The position numbers and the translations under genes are program-made. Under the pieces are notes generated by a model. That model was not told the origin of the DNA and searched no databases. It saw only the letters and a program-made list of their open reading frames with translations. Positions 23,739-35,887 of a stretch of DNA of 64,000 nt are shown in pieces. The stretch's first letter is position 1, and the number at the start of each line of letters is the position of its first letter. Source of the stretch: Magnolia sinica (Eukaryota; Streptophyta; Magnoliopsida; Magnoliales; Magnoliaceae); assembly GCF_029962835.1 (NCBI RefSeq), contig NC_080574.1, positions 25,208,001 through 25,272,000 on the forward strand, given 5' to 3'.

Positions 23739-26700
23739 TGTAACGACCTTGGAATTTTTGTGCTAATCTTTCCTTAAGTAGTTGTTTTTGGGGTAATTAG
23801 CGCTTTACTTGATTGCTTGTGAAATTCGCATCAATCACTTTAAATTGTATCTGCATGGCTCTAAACGTGCAGATTAGTGAGCGCTACGTTACTCTGAAAT
23901 CTGGGATCCATCGCTAAATCCAGTTGTTCTGGGGAATTTTTGGAAGACCTGGATCGGACCTAGACCGCGCGTCGAAAGTCCGATGGCGATGATCTTAGGC
24001 TGTTGCGGTCACTGAGTTGGGCTTGGTCTTCACCTCAAAAATCAAGTCGATCTGATGTTCTGGGTCGATTTGGTTGAGTTCGGAGTGAAGAGTGTGAGAA
24101 CGGTTGGAATTTAATAAGCTTTTATGAAATTGAGTCGTGTCGCATGCGACGATTTTAAGCAATCTATCCGTTGGATTTCGACCCAATTTCACCCTCGATC
24201 GGGATGGTTGGCCCAGGCATATCCTAATGCTTGTGGACTGATCGAGATTCCGTGACCGCTGAATTGAGTGTGGTCCGCCACGGCCGATTCAAGAGCCGGT
24301 CGGTACGAAAACTCACCGACCTAGATCCATGGTCGGTGAGCTTAAGTCCGACCTTTCGTGGTTATAGGCCCACCGAAGTGCTTCGTTGGAGCGAGAACGG
24401 CGTACTTTGGTTATAACCTAAGTATACCTTGACCCTGGGGTTATTTCCATCATTTTAAGGCCTATAGAGAGTCCTTAAACCCGAGCTCTCATGTCCATAC
24501 GAATTTTCTCTAACCCTAGCTTGGAAAGAGAGTGGAAAAGAGAGAGTTAGTGAGAGAAATTGATTGGTGAATCACCTTGATTCTTCCTTGTTCTTCTTCA
24601 CCTTTGAATCTTCACTTTGAATCGTTCCTCTGACGATTCTGAGTTCTTTGGGGTAAGTTAACCTAACCCTAACCTGTGTTAGAGCTTAGATTAGACTTGG
24701 TGTTGTTGTATCTCATTTCTATCCTTATCTTAGGGTATTCTTGCGCCGTTGACGAAGACAACTAGTCTAAATCAGTTCGGCGGTTCTTTCTTTGCTTAAG
24801 GTGCGGACTTTAAGTGTATAGGTTATGGTTTTCAAGGCTTTCAATCCCAGATAGTGATTTAATCTTGTTATGGATGAGTTTCACATGTCAAATGTTATGT
24901 TTACATTGCTTTCCGATATGCATGTGCTATATTGAGATTTGTGTATTCTAAGTGTATTTATAAAGTACCGTATACGTATAAAATACGCACTTATGTTTGC
25001 CATGATTTTTGGTCATGTATGTATGCTAGATGCATGTATGACAACTCCTTGATAAAAGGAATTGTCTAAGTGCACGTATTTCAACATGCGTCATGTATGT
25101 TGTTCCATGAATGCTAAGTGTTTGTAGAAATGCATGAATGATCTACGGGTAACTGATACACTAATTGCGGCGTTGAGAAGTGATTCTCAATACTTCTATG
25201 GATGCGCATGATTTCCCTTATGCATTTACATTCCAAGTTATTTAAATTCAAGCATTCCTATGCTTACATTTATGTTAAATTGATATTCTTCAGATGTGTA
25301 TGCACCATGATTTGAGTGGTTGTTCCATTACTGTTTTACATTCCATATGAATATCTGTCGTAGTGTAGGATGTTTGGGACTATGCCTTAGTCCAAGAAAT
25401 CGGTAATTGACCCTTTGGTCGTGGTTGAGATTGCTTTCGCCACGTGAGACGCATTAGACGAACCCGAGTCGTATTAGAGTTGGCGGCGTGGTTTGGCCAC
25501 GCGGAGTGTTTGCGCACTCTATGTCGTTCAATTCAACGTGCGCTCGTGCTAGTCGAGTTCGTCAACTAACCCGATTGTCCAGTGTATGTTAACCATGTAT
25601 GGACGCCACTGCTTGAATCTAGGGGTACCGAACTTACCAGTGAAATCCTAATAACCATGGTACCGATCCGCTAAGACTCATGAGCCGGACATGGTGGTAT
25701 GGGACACCGTGGTCGAGCTCGGCCTACGCTGGGGTGACGAGCCTCCCCATAGTGACCGTGAGCAACTAAACTCGTGAGCCGATTATGGTGGTATGGGACA
25801 CTATATTCGTCTTTGTCGGCTACATTGATTGGTGACGAGCCCTTTGTAGTGACCTCGAGCATACCGGATACCGCAAGGAGGTGACGAGCCGATCTGTGGT
25901 AGTAAGGGCATGAAAGGCGTGCATTGATTGGTGACGAGCCCTTTGCTACGACCTCAACTATATGATCGTATGAGATGTCTAGGATTGACGACCCTAGTAT
26001 GGATCACTGTTGGATGGTGATATGAGGAAGGTATCTTAGCTTCCCAATCTTGCTATGAATTGGACTAATAACAACTTGGTAATCATATCCATGCACCGCA
26101 TTTGCATGTGCTTTGTAGATGTGGCGCACTTTGAGGCGATTTCATGCGTAACGTAAGATGAAGACGCCGAGGGTGTACGCGTGAGGGCACGCATCATATT
26201 GCATTCATACCGCATTAACAAGAGTACTTAGGATTTATTTAATTGTCTGTTTTATCATTATTGTTTGATTGAACTGATAGCATGTTAACCGATGCCTTAT
26301 TGTTCCATTGAGTTGATCACTCACTCCCACGTTTCGGGGCGGTGTTACACACCCACCGGACTCTCTTAGGCCCCGATGTTGCAGATGTGGATGCGACGTC
26401 CGAGGCAGAGCTGAGCCGGATGACGACGAGGCCGCTTCTCCTATATGCGCTTTGAGACGGGTTCTAACGAGCCTCGTGCTTTGCGCGGATCTATGGGATT
26501 ACTATTTTGGGAATCGAAATGATGTAACTTGTACTTATAATTTTGATAAATAATACATTTACACGATCTGGTTGTATATGTAATTCAGGGACTTACACTT
26601 GTACACATATTTTACTATAAGTCTTCCGCTTGCTTTATTCACTTATCCTGAATCATATCTGCGTTTTGGCTTAATCTATCCCATGTTTATGTGCTAATAC
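23739..26700 (+). mobile_element. Chromovirus-type LTR, probably solo or truncated
   Basis: It starts TGTAACGACCTTGGAATTTT and runs through GC-richer sequence with AAGGCCTATAGAGAGTCC (leader-like), repeated GACGAGCC blocks at 25660-25960, and a late TTTCGGGGCGGTGTTACAC segment. All of these are usual in long Del/Tekay-type LTRs. No coding region follows. The right end and target duplication were not found, so 26700 is approximate. Confidence 0.5.
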
Positions 26701-26739
26701 ATCAACATACATCATCCAAGCTAGAAGAAAAACACATGG

Positions 26740-27480
26740 TTTTAATGATTCATAAGTTATGATTGATTAATTTATTTTTAATGATGAGATGAATAGTGTA
26801 TGCATGTTATTAATTATGTAGGTTTAGGTTTTTGATCCTTATGTGAGATCTATATGTTTCTATCATGTGAGATCCATATTAATGGATAAGTTTAACCTGG
26901 ATCATTAAATTTCCTAGATATGAGATATTTTCAACCTGTTACATTGTTTGATTCATTATCTCATGGATATTGAATACTTACAATCACTAACGCTTGAGAA
27001 TATATATTAATGGTGCAAATTCATGATTCTCTAGCCTCTCGTGTCATTTATTAAAAAGATTTGAACTGTTTTATTTTCTGATTAGGCCACTATAGTGATC
27101 GGATCCTAATTGTGTTATCAAAATCGTCATGATTTATGTGTTATTAACCTATGTGTGGAACTTTGAAGCTTGGGTGTTGTTTTTAATTTAATTAAATTTC
27201 ATTTAAAAACAAAACCCTCAAAATTATTACATTAATTAATTAGAATCCTTCTAAGTCAGTTTCTCTTACTTCGTTTTGCAAATTGATTTTCTCATTCTCA
27301 TAAATCATCTCTCTGTGGAATCAACTCTGTATTCACGGGATACTACTTATGAATATCTACACTTGAAGACAAGCAAACAAACATCCTCAAGTTGGATTTC
27401 CCTTAGAAATTACACGCGTGACATAAATAATTCAATTTCAACCATGCAAATTATGGTCCTATTTTAGATATGTTATAAAC
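26740..27480 (+). mobile_element. LTR-like debris
   Basis: AT-rich sequence contains 'CTCTGTGGAATCAACTCTGTA' and 'GGGATACTACTTATG' near 27311-27351, a pattern common near the 3' end of plant LTRs. It may be the other side of the LTR starting at 22942. No ends were defined. Confidence 0.3.
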
Positions 27481-27484
27481 AAAA

Positions 27485-29035
27485 AAAATTATATTTATTT
27501 AGTTATTTTGCCAAAGGTTAATGGATGTTTATTGGACAATTTAAAATGAAAAACCCCCGGTAACCTTATCTCAACAAACAAGTGTCTATAAATCAAATGT
27601 TAAGATTACTCATGGTCTAATTTTGGAACTAATCCTTAGCTATTATGGGTGCCACAGTCTAGTTGCTATACGCTAAGATAATGTATGCTACTCAGGGATG
27701 GCAATGGCAGGCAGCCTAACCTTATAGGGCCATATCTTACGCCATTAAACTTGGACAAGGGCTTGGCTAGGGCTTCAAAGTTGAGGCCCAAGTTTTAGGT
27801 TAAGCCTACCTAATGAGCCTTCAAACTTAGACAAAAAAGTCTAGTGGGCTATTATTGTACAAAAAGATTAGACAGTTTCAAACACTTGAAAAATGTTATC
27901 ATTTAAGAGACTTATACTTAAAGACACTTCCTAAATATAAGAGCATATTTCAATGATCTTCTATTTATACAATGAGACTTGGAGCGGATGTAGTAAAATA
28001 AAATTATGAAATTTAACTCATTTTGAACCTTTAATCATTTAGGGCCTATTTAGATTGTGAATTACATGAGTAATTTGTTACTACAAATTACAATATTTGT
28101 CTCCTAATAAGTAAATTTTGTTAATTCTCAAGTTTAATAGACATGATAAAATTATAATGATAATACTTTTATATCACTTTAATGTCAAATCATAAAAGAA
28201 ATATACTAATATACGTATTTTAATTAAAAAAATCACTGCAATATAATGTAAAATTATAATAATTACGGATTTATTTACCCATCTCATTTTGCACCTTTCA
28301 ATTTACATGTTTGTAATAAAAATAAGAATAATGACAGTTATATGTTACATTATTGATGCAATTTATAATCTTTACTTCACAAATTATTATAGTAAATATG
28401 CAACGATTATAAATTACTTTTTTAACCTTTTAACAACTATCCTTAGTTATATAAGTACAATGATGACAAATTCATTTCTCTCTCTTTTGAATATATATGC
28501 ATAAGACCAATTGTTTATGTGTTTAGCTTAATGTGGTATGTGTATTATTATTATTGAAACTCTCATGAGATACCATATCATTGAAATCATTAATTGTATG
28601 TACTATTGGAAATAATGTGCTTAAAATAGTAGATAATATTCAAAAAATTAAAAAATAAAGTCAGAAAATATATTTTAGTTGTTTGAGTCGAGGCGTGAAC
28701 AGATGCACACCTAGTTTGACTAAGCCTAACTCGCCTGCATGTCCATGGCCTAGCTCGGCCAAATTCGCATGCTCCGTGAGAAAGAGCTCAAGCCTTGTAT
28801 AAAACTCCTTTCTTACATACTTGAATTTTTCCTCTTTTATTTATTTATTTATTTATATTTATTTTTAAATTTTTATCATTATTATTATTATTTTAAATTT
28901 AAGCGGGATGAAAAAAATACTAAAAATAAAATATTTTTCAAAATTTTTTAAAAAAAGAAAGAATTTTTTTTTAAATTTTGAAATATTTTGGTTAATTTAT
29001 TTATTTTTAAAAACCTTTTCAAAATATGACAAGTA
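27485..29035. other. Gene-free AT-rich sequence
   Basis: It contains a segment beginning GGGATGGCAATGGCAGGCAG (27696) that resembles non-autonomous hAT ends, and a related motif near 28690-28760 (CTAGCTCGGCC). The rest is very AT-rich with homopolymer tracts at 28830-29010. No gene was seen. Confidence 0.4.
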
Positions 29036-29040
29036 CTACT

Positions 29041-29190
29041 CTGGCCCATCTAAAGAGCGGATCCACGATCCTCGTTTCAACACTTAGGTCTTGGTATCGA
29101 TCCCTGGCGGGGGTGGCTAACATGGAGTGTGTGTACTCACATGGGCGTGTACTAACAAGCTAGCTCAAAATAAATAATAACAAAAAAAAC
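29041..29190 (+). mobile_element. tRNA-derived SINE
   Basis: The copy has a pol III B-box-like GGTATCGATCCC at 29093-29104, the conserved body CTGGCGGGGGTGGCTAAC, the 3' motif GTGTACTAACAAGCTAGC and an A-rich tail. The A-box end is diverged. It is the same family as 576-646, 49550-49680, 55730-55812 and 63505-63560. Confidence 0.7.
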
Positions 29191-29194
29191 ACGC

Positions 29195-30360
29195 AAACGG
29201 ATCCAGCTAATTTCCAGGGCTGATAGTCTCCATGATCCGTCTCTTTCAGTGGTCGGATGTGGTACACAAATGAGTTGTTTGGTCGGAAAGTTGGAGGCTG
29301 TACCAATTAAACTGACGCGCGTCTAGAATCTTGCCAATGTGGACGTTCGGGAACCCCAAGATTCCCATCAGGTGGGCCACGAACTTCTGTAACTGTCCAT
29401 TTCTTTTGATCTGTGTGGTCCAAGTACTGAGGAGTGAAACGGCCTGACATTCAAGCAGAAGATTTATCCAGTGTGGCCCACCTGATGGAATCTGTGATCT
29501 CTCTCATGTGTGCTGAATTAGCACGTGTGCTATGTTGTGGATGGACCCTCGACAGGGTTCCAATCGCGAGAGAAGAAAAAAATAATAAAATATGAAAAGG
29601 ACTACAACTGGTTGTATTAATGGTCTGTGAAACAACCACGATCGATATGAGCTGTCCATTCACTCTATACCACTATTGAAAAGCCATGATAGGGAAACCG
29701 CTCCGATAAATGATCCTGACCGTTGAGTGTTGTATGTGAGTTGGATGGTCAATGACATGATCAAACAAATGTGTTTCTTCATGATTAGGGTTGGGCCCCA
29801 TCGAATAGACTACATGTTGATGATTAAACCTATTTTTATCCACTCGATTTGACCATCTATTTCTGAGTCCAATTTTCCATTGGTTAGGATCATCCTACTA
29901 GTGTGATTCTTTCGTGATCATTATCCAAGAACAAGCTGAAATAATTGGACGGTTCAGATTGATGATTGGACTACCCAACGTGTCAAAAGAAAGCAGTTGC
30001 ATCTTAAGACTATGATACAACTAGCTGTATTATATACTTTCCCAATTGTTTGAGACAGTGCAGCGTACGATGCTCAATACACAGGCACCTAGAATCGAAT
30101 ACGTTGCATACATTTACCTAAATTAAACAGACTAAGTTATGAATCCCACTATTTCCAATTTACAATTCAAAAAATAGAATGGAAAAACAATCACAGACTC
30201 TGATTTGATTTATGGACACTCGTTTGTTGAAATAGGACCGTTGGATGTTTTTCGTTTTTGATTGTCAAGTCAATGTTCACCGGTGCAATAGTTGGATGGT
30301 TAAATAATATTACTTTTCTACTCACGACACATCTAAACTAGGACCTCTTATGTGGATAGT
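29195..30360. other. Gene-free sequence
   Basis: No convincing coding region or element was found. 'ACTACAACTGGTTGTAT' (29602) and 'ATACAACTAGCTGTAT' (30011) recall the ACAACTAGTTG motif of the repeat at 31900 and 34148. Confidence 0.45.
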
Positions 30361-30369
30361 TAGATTTGA

Positions 30370-31250
30370 ATTACTTGATGCGGTTTTCCGATGAACCCTT
30401 CTTGGACCCTTAAACACCCGCACACCAGAAATAAAAGACAAAAGGAAGATCCTGCTAATGCAGGGACCCTTCCATGCTAAGTTAAGGATACGAGTATTTG
30501 TAGAAAATGGTTCAAAGGAAAAGAGTCATCAGTCTTTTCAAGTTTATGGGTTGCGTACATTTCACCGTATAGGGCCTACTTTATTTATATGAGAGGGAAG
30601 ATCACACAGTCGGAAGATCTTCTCTGTTGGAAGGAAGATCACTCCGTTGGGGATCTTTCCTGTTTGAGACTCCTGATATGTCGTGGATCATCCTCAGATC
30701 ATGGGTGTCTGAGATCTCTGGGATCATGGCTTCATCTCCCGAGATCTTTGGGCTGTTTACTTTGGATAAGATCAAATGTTAGTCGGGAATCGATAAGTTT
30801 ATCCAACCTTTAGGTAAGATCGAATGGTTGAGCCAAATGAAGCCTCGAAGGCAGGTAGTACCGAGCTATTGGTAGGTCGGTATCATCCCGATGTTGATTG
30901 GCTTGTAATGTATGATTGATCGTCAATTCTAGTAATCACTAGGTTCCCTTGTCGAGCCTAACAGTCCTTATTAGGCTGTTGTTCATCAAAGGTTGCGCCG
31001 ACCATAGTCGTGCCGACATACGATTAGGCCAACCTACGATCGGGTCGACCTATCTTATTGGTCGGCTCTTCCTAGCCAGTAGTTCTTTCTTGGGTAGTTT
31101 GGTCCATTGGTTTATACCGGTTGTTCGTTCGACCTCTTTTCGTGGACCATTCTATTTTTCCCATAACAACTTGTATTCAACTGATGCAAGTTTTAAATGC
31201 GTGCGCATCATCTGTCTCCCTTTACCAAAGGATTAAAGTTGTTCTCAAAT
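30370..31250 (+). mobile_element. LTR-like sequence, low confidence
   Basis: The stretch has the layout of an LTR leader: a TATA-like TTTATTTATATGAG at 30580, repeated GGAAGATC/GAGATCT words at 30596-30745 and repeated TCGG(C/T)-type words at 31000-31080. No terminal motif or target duplication was found. Confidence 0.25.
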
Positions 31251-31286
31251 AAGAGAAAGGCTATGGCCATTAGAGACGACGCAAGG

Positions 31287-31766
31287 GACGCAGATTGCCT
31301 ATCCCTACTGGACGGACTTGGTCCTGGCAAAGGCTTTGTGAGGCCACGATGTATATCTTTTATCCAAGTTGTCCATCCATTTTAATAGATTATTTTATTG
31401 GAGGTTTAAAAAAATAAAAAGATACAGGGATAAAGTGGGTGACATTAAAGGAAGCAGTAGTGATAACGATGCTACGGTTGAAACCTTTCTAGGGCCTACC
31501 GTGATGTTTATTTTCACACGTGCCTGGATGAAGGGAATCAGGGACTTCTGTGGCCCCATGAAGTTTTTCAACGGTGGGCGTTCAATCCTCACTGTTTCCT
31601 GTAGTGTTATCCACTTCAGCTATGGATCCGCCTCCTTTTTGAGCTCGTGCTTTAAAATTGATCTTCTAAAATGGATAGATAGAGTGGATAAAACACATGC
31701 ATCACAGTAGCCTTACATAGCCCCTGGCACCAGTACGTCCTAGCACGGGTATACGCAATCCGCGTC
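31287..31766. mobile_element. GGGCCCACC-family MITE (GACGCRGATTG subtype)
   Basis: The left end GACGCAGATTGCCTATCCCT and the reverse complement of the right end GACGCGGATTGCGTATACCC match. The interior is the family fold-back sequence. A 9-bp duplication is not evident. Confidence 0.65.
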
Positions 31767-31779
31767 GGGACGTGGCTTC

Positions 31780-32160
31780 AGTGGATCCTGGGCCACGCCG
31801 TTCATGCGTTTCGCCAGATCAATTTAGGATATGGGCCCAAAAATTCAGTAGATCCAAATCTCAAGTGGACCACACCACAGAAAACAGTGGCAACTATACA
31901 TGTGTGCAAATACAACTAGTTGCATTCGAACCAACGGAGGCTTGCGAAGCCCACACAGCCCTGTGCCATTACACATGCCAGCTTGGCGCGTAGGCAAAGT
32001 GAGTTTCTCCGGATCATGTCACAATGGCGGATCAAAAGCTCAAATGGGCCACACCACAGTAAACATTAGGATTGAAAAGGCCCACCATTGAAACCTTCCT
32101 GGATATTCACCGTGATCTTTAAATTTGCAATCCTACCCGTTCAGATTCCCACCTGGATGA
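31780..32160. repeat. Partial MITE with an embedded ACAACTAGTTG repeat
   Basis: Family interior words (ATCCTGGGCCACGCCGTTCA, GTGGACCACACCACAG, CACCATTGAAACCTTCCT) are interrupted at about 31900-31985 by a segment also found at 34148-34260 (ACAACTAGTTG(C/T)ATT(C/T)GAACCA). This is a composite. Confidence 0.5.
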
Positions 32161-32514
32161 GGGAAAACACCAATATCAACCTCATGCACAAGAACGTGAA
32201 TAGATCTTGATGCGCCAATTTATATATGTGGGGCTCGTGATGGGGGGATCCTGACACCTGGCTGTTGATCTAAAGCAACCCACAACGGATGGCTGATGCA
32301 TAAAAGATCTCTCAGATCAGACCGTTCTAACCCTTGTAATCAGCAGCTTAAAAATAAACGGTTAGAAGGAAACTAGAACAACGGTCTTAAATAACAGTCA
32401 TGGATGGGGCGGGAAGGGTACGATGATCTGATTAGAAAACTTTTGGGTGTACATCATCCACGGTGTTCCAATTATATCAACGGTCTGGATTACCGAAACA
32501 ATGGGATTCACTTG

Positions 32515-32520
32515 TATAAA
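32515..32520 (+). promoter_or_regulatory. Putative COX17 TATA box
   Basis: TATAAA in CTTGTATAAAAACAG lies about 30 bp upstream of a plausible start and 97 bp upstream of a good GT donor. No other gene on this strand would use it. Confidence 0.45.
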
Positions 32521-32544
32521 AACAGATGCTTCAGGACCTTGTAA

Positions 32545-32611
32545 TTCCTCCCAGCAAAAGAAAGCAGAAAAGCAATTTGACAGGCTCATCTGTGTTCCTC
32601 ACTGGAGAAAG
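32545..32611 (+). other. COX17: Inferred non-coding first exon (5'UTR) of COX17
   Basis: The exon runs from an estimated start about 30 bp after the TATA box to the donor GAGAAAG|GTATCTTC at 32611/32612. The following 'ATTAGGGTTAGGGTTCTTGAGG' near 32775 is typical of the start of plant leader introns. The intron would be 32612-36124 and end in TTTTCTTTCAG. This is an inference from signals only and needs transcript support. Confidence 0.4.
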
Positions 32612-32858
32612 GTATCTTCATAATGTCATTTCATTTTCTAATTTTCCTTATCTATTCTTTTTAATTTTTCAAGTTTATTAATTTCATCAGTATTGATAGC
32701 TGATTGGATTTTATTTTGCTTTAATCTTTTCTAATGCTTGGGTTGTTTGAGATTTCAAGATTGGGTTTTGGAATTAGGGTTAGGGTTCTTGAGGTTAGGG
32801 TAGCGGAGGTTCTGAAACATTGGGGCACACCTAGAATGTTGGGTTTGAAGGTTCTAGG

Positions 32859-33348
32859 GGACGCGGATTGGGTATTGCGTACTGAGTAAACTATGTGGGG
32901 CCCGCCGTGATTTATGTGTCTTATCCACGCCGTCCATCCGTTTTATCAGATCATTTTAGGACATGATCCCAAAACTGAAGCATATCCAAAGTGCAAGTGG
33001 ACCACACCACAGGAAAGAGTGGGGATAATGATGTCCACCGTTGAAACCACCCTAGGGCCCATAGTGAAATTTATTTGTCATCCAACCTGTTCATAAGGTC
33101 ACACAGACATGGATGAAGTGAAAACAAAAATATCAGCTTGATCCAAAACTTCTGTGGCCCCCATGAAGTTTTCAACGGTATGTGTTCAATTCCCACTGTT
33201 TCCTGTGGTGTGGTCCGCTTGAGCTTTGGAATACTTCATTTTTTGGACTCCTTCCCAAAAATGAGCTGGTAAAACAGATGAACGGCATGGATAGGACACA
33301 TACGTCCCCGTGGGCCCCACATAGCTTACTCAGTACGCATCTGCGTCC
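32859..33348. mobile_element. GGGCCCACC-family MITE inside the inferred COX17 leader intron
   Basis: The left end GGACGCGGATTGGGTATTGC, continuing to GTACTGAGTAAACTATGTGG, matches the reverse complement of the right end (GGACGCAGATGCGTACTGAG, then TAAGCTATGTGG). The interior is a well-preserved family consensus, including ATGATGTCCACCGTTGAAAC and AATATCAGCTTGATCCAAAA. Confidence 0.75.
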
Positions 33349-34147
33349 TTTTTTAGGGTTGATTTTTAGGTATTATAATGTCTTTTTAGGACTTGGGTTT
33401 ATTGAGTTTTTTATTTTTTGATATATGGCTAGTAGAAGAGATATGTGAAGGCTTTTAAATTTCTGTTTGGTTTTTTATTGAGTACAGAGAAATCTTTCCT
33501 GTGATGCGTATATTAAGAGCTGGAAAGCATTACAATTATGCTTGAAATTTTTATATCTTTTTAAAACCCCAAGTTGGGGCCAACCCGAATGGATGGTTCA
33601 GATTGATGGTTTACCTATCTTTGTGTGCCGTCTTGATCATCCAATCTGTATGCCATTGATCAAAACAGATGGAATTGTTGCTATTGTATAGTTAGGATGA
33701 ATTGTTGATATTGGATGGTTTGTTTTGGCTGATTGAATCGAAGTGGCTCCTGAGAACCATCAGTAGTCCAATTTGGGGCCCTTTGAATGGATGGTTCAGG
33801 TTGGTGATTGTTCATATTCGATTACATATGATCCTGGAATCCTTACTTGCTCTGATGACACTTCATATTCGATTACAAATGATCCTGGCATCCTTGTAAC
33901 CAGTTGTTGCTCTGATCACACTTCAGATTCATGCTCTGCTTCCTAGCTGTTTGAATGTGCGAGCGTTTCAAAACATTGTAAAACAGATGCGTTCCTGCTC
34001 CCGCACCTGAATTCGTTGCTGCTTTGCGACCATAAGACCACCCATCGTTCAGCTGTTGACTAAATGGGAGACCTGTCCGACTGATGTGATTTTTTTATTT
34101 GCATTGTGGCTTATGATAGATGGACTGGACTGAGTGTGACTGTCCAT

Positions 34148-34260
34148 GTGTTCAAATACAACTAGTTGTATTTGAACCATCCAAGGCTTGCTAAGGCCAC
34201 ATATGCATGTATAAGACAGATATGTGCCACTACCTATGCCAGCTTGGTCCATGACAAGAT
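34148..34260. repeat. ACAACTAGTTG repeat, second copy of 31900-31985
   Basis: ATACAACTAGTTGTATTTGA, then AGGCTTGCTAAGG, CACATATGC and TGCCAGCTTGG, parallels 31910-31985 in the same order. It is a dispersed repeat of unknown type with a palindromic core. Confidence 0.5.
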
Positions 34261-34989
34261 CCAAGCTTTGCATCAGATGGGTCCTGCCATGTAGATATCC
34301 TGACCCAAAATTGAGGCTGGTCCACTCATCAGGTGAGGCAGAATGCCACAATGTCAGCCTAGTTTTTCTTGCTGTCCATTTGTTTCTTAAATTGTGTCCC
34401 ATCTAGTGGGCCGGCCTGATTTTTGGGCCAGGGCATCTACATGGAGGGACAGACCTGATGGATGGCTTGGATCTCACACTCATATTGTGCATTGCACAGG
34501 TAGTGGTTGCAACTATTTGAACTGGATCTTTCACCAAGGGAAGCATACATGTGGGACCATAGTTACCTAATTCACTGAGAGTGTTTGGATGCATAAAGTT
34601 TGCCACTTTGTGATTCAGTAAATTCATCAATTGGTGCCTTGAAGTTCTAATTTAGTTTTGTTGTTTGATTGTTTTTTTTTTTTTTTTTTCAAATTAATGA
34701 TTTAGTACTACTTGTTTGGCCATTTAGATCAGATTTATGTTTTTATGGAGAGGTTAATAGAAATTTCTTGTGTCCTTTGGGAATCCCTTTGATTGGATGA
34801 TGCTAACCGTAAAATCAATGCCATCCAAATCGATTATCCAAATCAGGCTCAATCTTAGATTGGATAATGTGGGAGCCAACTTTTGATTGCTCGTACCCCT
34901 CGATGATCATTTTGATTCAATGATCATAATTGTTAGATCAATAGCCACCAAAACATATGGTCCATATTAGGAATCATTGCACATTTGCA

Positions 34990-35220
34990 CCTGAATCATT
35001 TCCTTTACAATACGGGCTATAACAGCCGTTACGACCCTGTAACGGCCATTACGGTTTTAAAAAAAATGAAAAACCTGCATTGGCTTTGTAATGGACCATT
35101 ATGGCCTTTATGGGGGCGTAACAAGCCATTACAGGGGCTGTAACGGCCGTTATGAGTCATTTTTTCCCTGTCACGGCTATTACGACCCCATAATGTGGAA
35201 CGGTTGCCACCATTAATTTT
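34990..35220. repeat. Array of imperfect TAACGGCCRTTACR units
   Basis: About ten degenerate copies of a palindromic TAACGGCCGTTAC-like word occur within 230 bp in mixed orientation (for example GTAACGGCCATTACGG and CTGTAACGGCCGTTATG). It can form alternative hairpins. Similar GTAACGGC-rich segments occur in other plant genomes. The element class is unclear. Confidence 0.6.
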
Positions 35221-35439
35221 ACATAATGGCTGTCATGTCACACCATGATCGAATTCATTGCACATTTAGAAGGCCAGGTTTAGAACTGCAAATCCTCAGC
35301 TGGTTAGTCTATCTTTAGGTTCTGTAGTAGATGATGGTCAGCTTGGTCCTAGGTTTAGCTTCATAACTTGGACATGAATACATGAACCGGTATTTAGCAC
35401 AGCCATGAGGTGCTAGCCATGCGAACCATGAAAAAATCC

Positions 35440-35670
35440 TACATGTCGACACATCTGTGCCAATGTTGTCATCCTCCTCATCTAAGGATTATCCCAACTA
35501 CGTGGGGTCGGCTTCTATCGAGGACCATATCCTCAGTTAAACCCCAAATTGTCAGGATTCATGGTAAAAGATGTGGCGGAAATTTCACACTGGTTGCAAA
35601 CCCAACGCAACCCTCCTTTACACGGGCTTGGCACTGGCCATAAGAATGCAAAACTCCCACTAGCAAAGTT
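35440..35670 (+). mobile_element. 3'-end remnant of an RTE-type LINE
   Basis: AAGGATTATCCCAACTACGTGGGGTCGGCT (35485-35514) and the downstream ACACGGGCTTGGCACTGGCC resemble the conserved 3' end of plant RTE LINEs (usually TTATCCCAACT..GGGGTCGGCT and GGGCTTGGGACCGGC). No reverse transcriptase sequence remains. It lies within the inferred COX17 leader intron. Confidence 0.45.
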
Positions 35671-35887
35671 ACATCTGCACCAATGTAAGAATATTAATAT
35701 TACAATATAATATAGAGGTGGACCTCAAATAGTGAGACAAGGCTATGCCGATCAAGATGGTGATGCAATTGGAGAGGTTAATCAAATTGATGACTTGCTG
35801 ATAAAGAGGGGATTAGGAAGTTGTCAATTCCTATCAGGGTACCGTCTCCTCGCTTCTCCTTTTGATTGATCAGTGGAAATTCCTTTA

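Noticed and set aside
23739-26700. Second solo LTR with target duplication
   Set aside because: The start is convincing, but I could not find a matching 5-bp flank or clear CA end on the right, so solo status is not claimed.
32760-32810. GGGTTAGGGTT stretch as an interstitial telomeric repeat
   Set aside because: Only two partial TTAGGG-like units occur. This wording is common at the start of plant leader introns.
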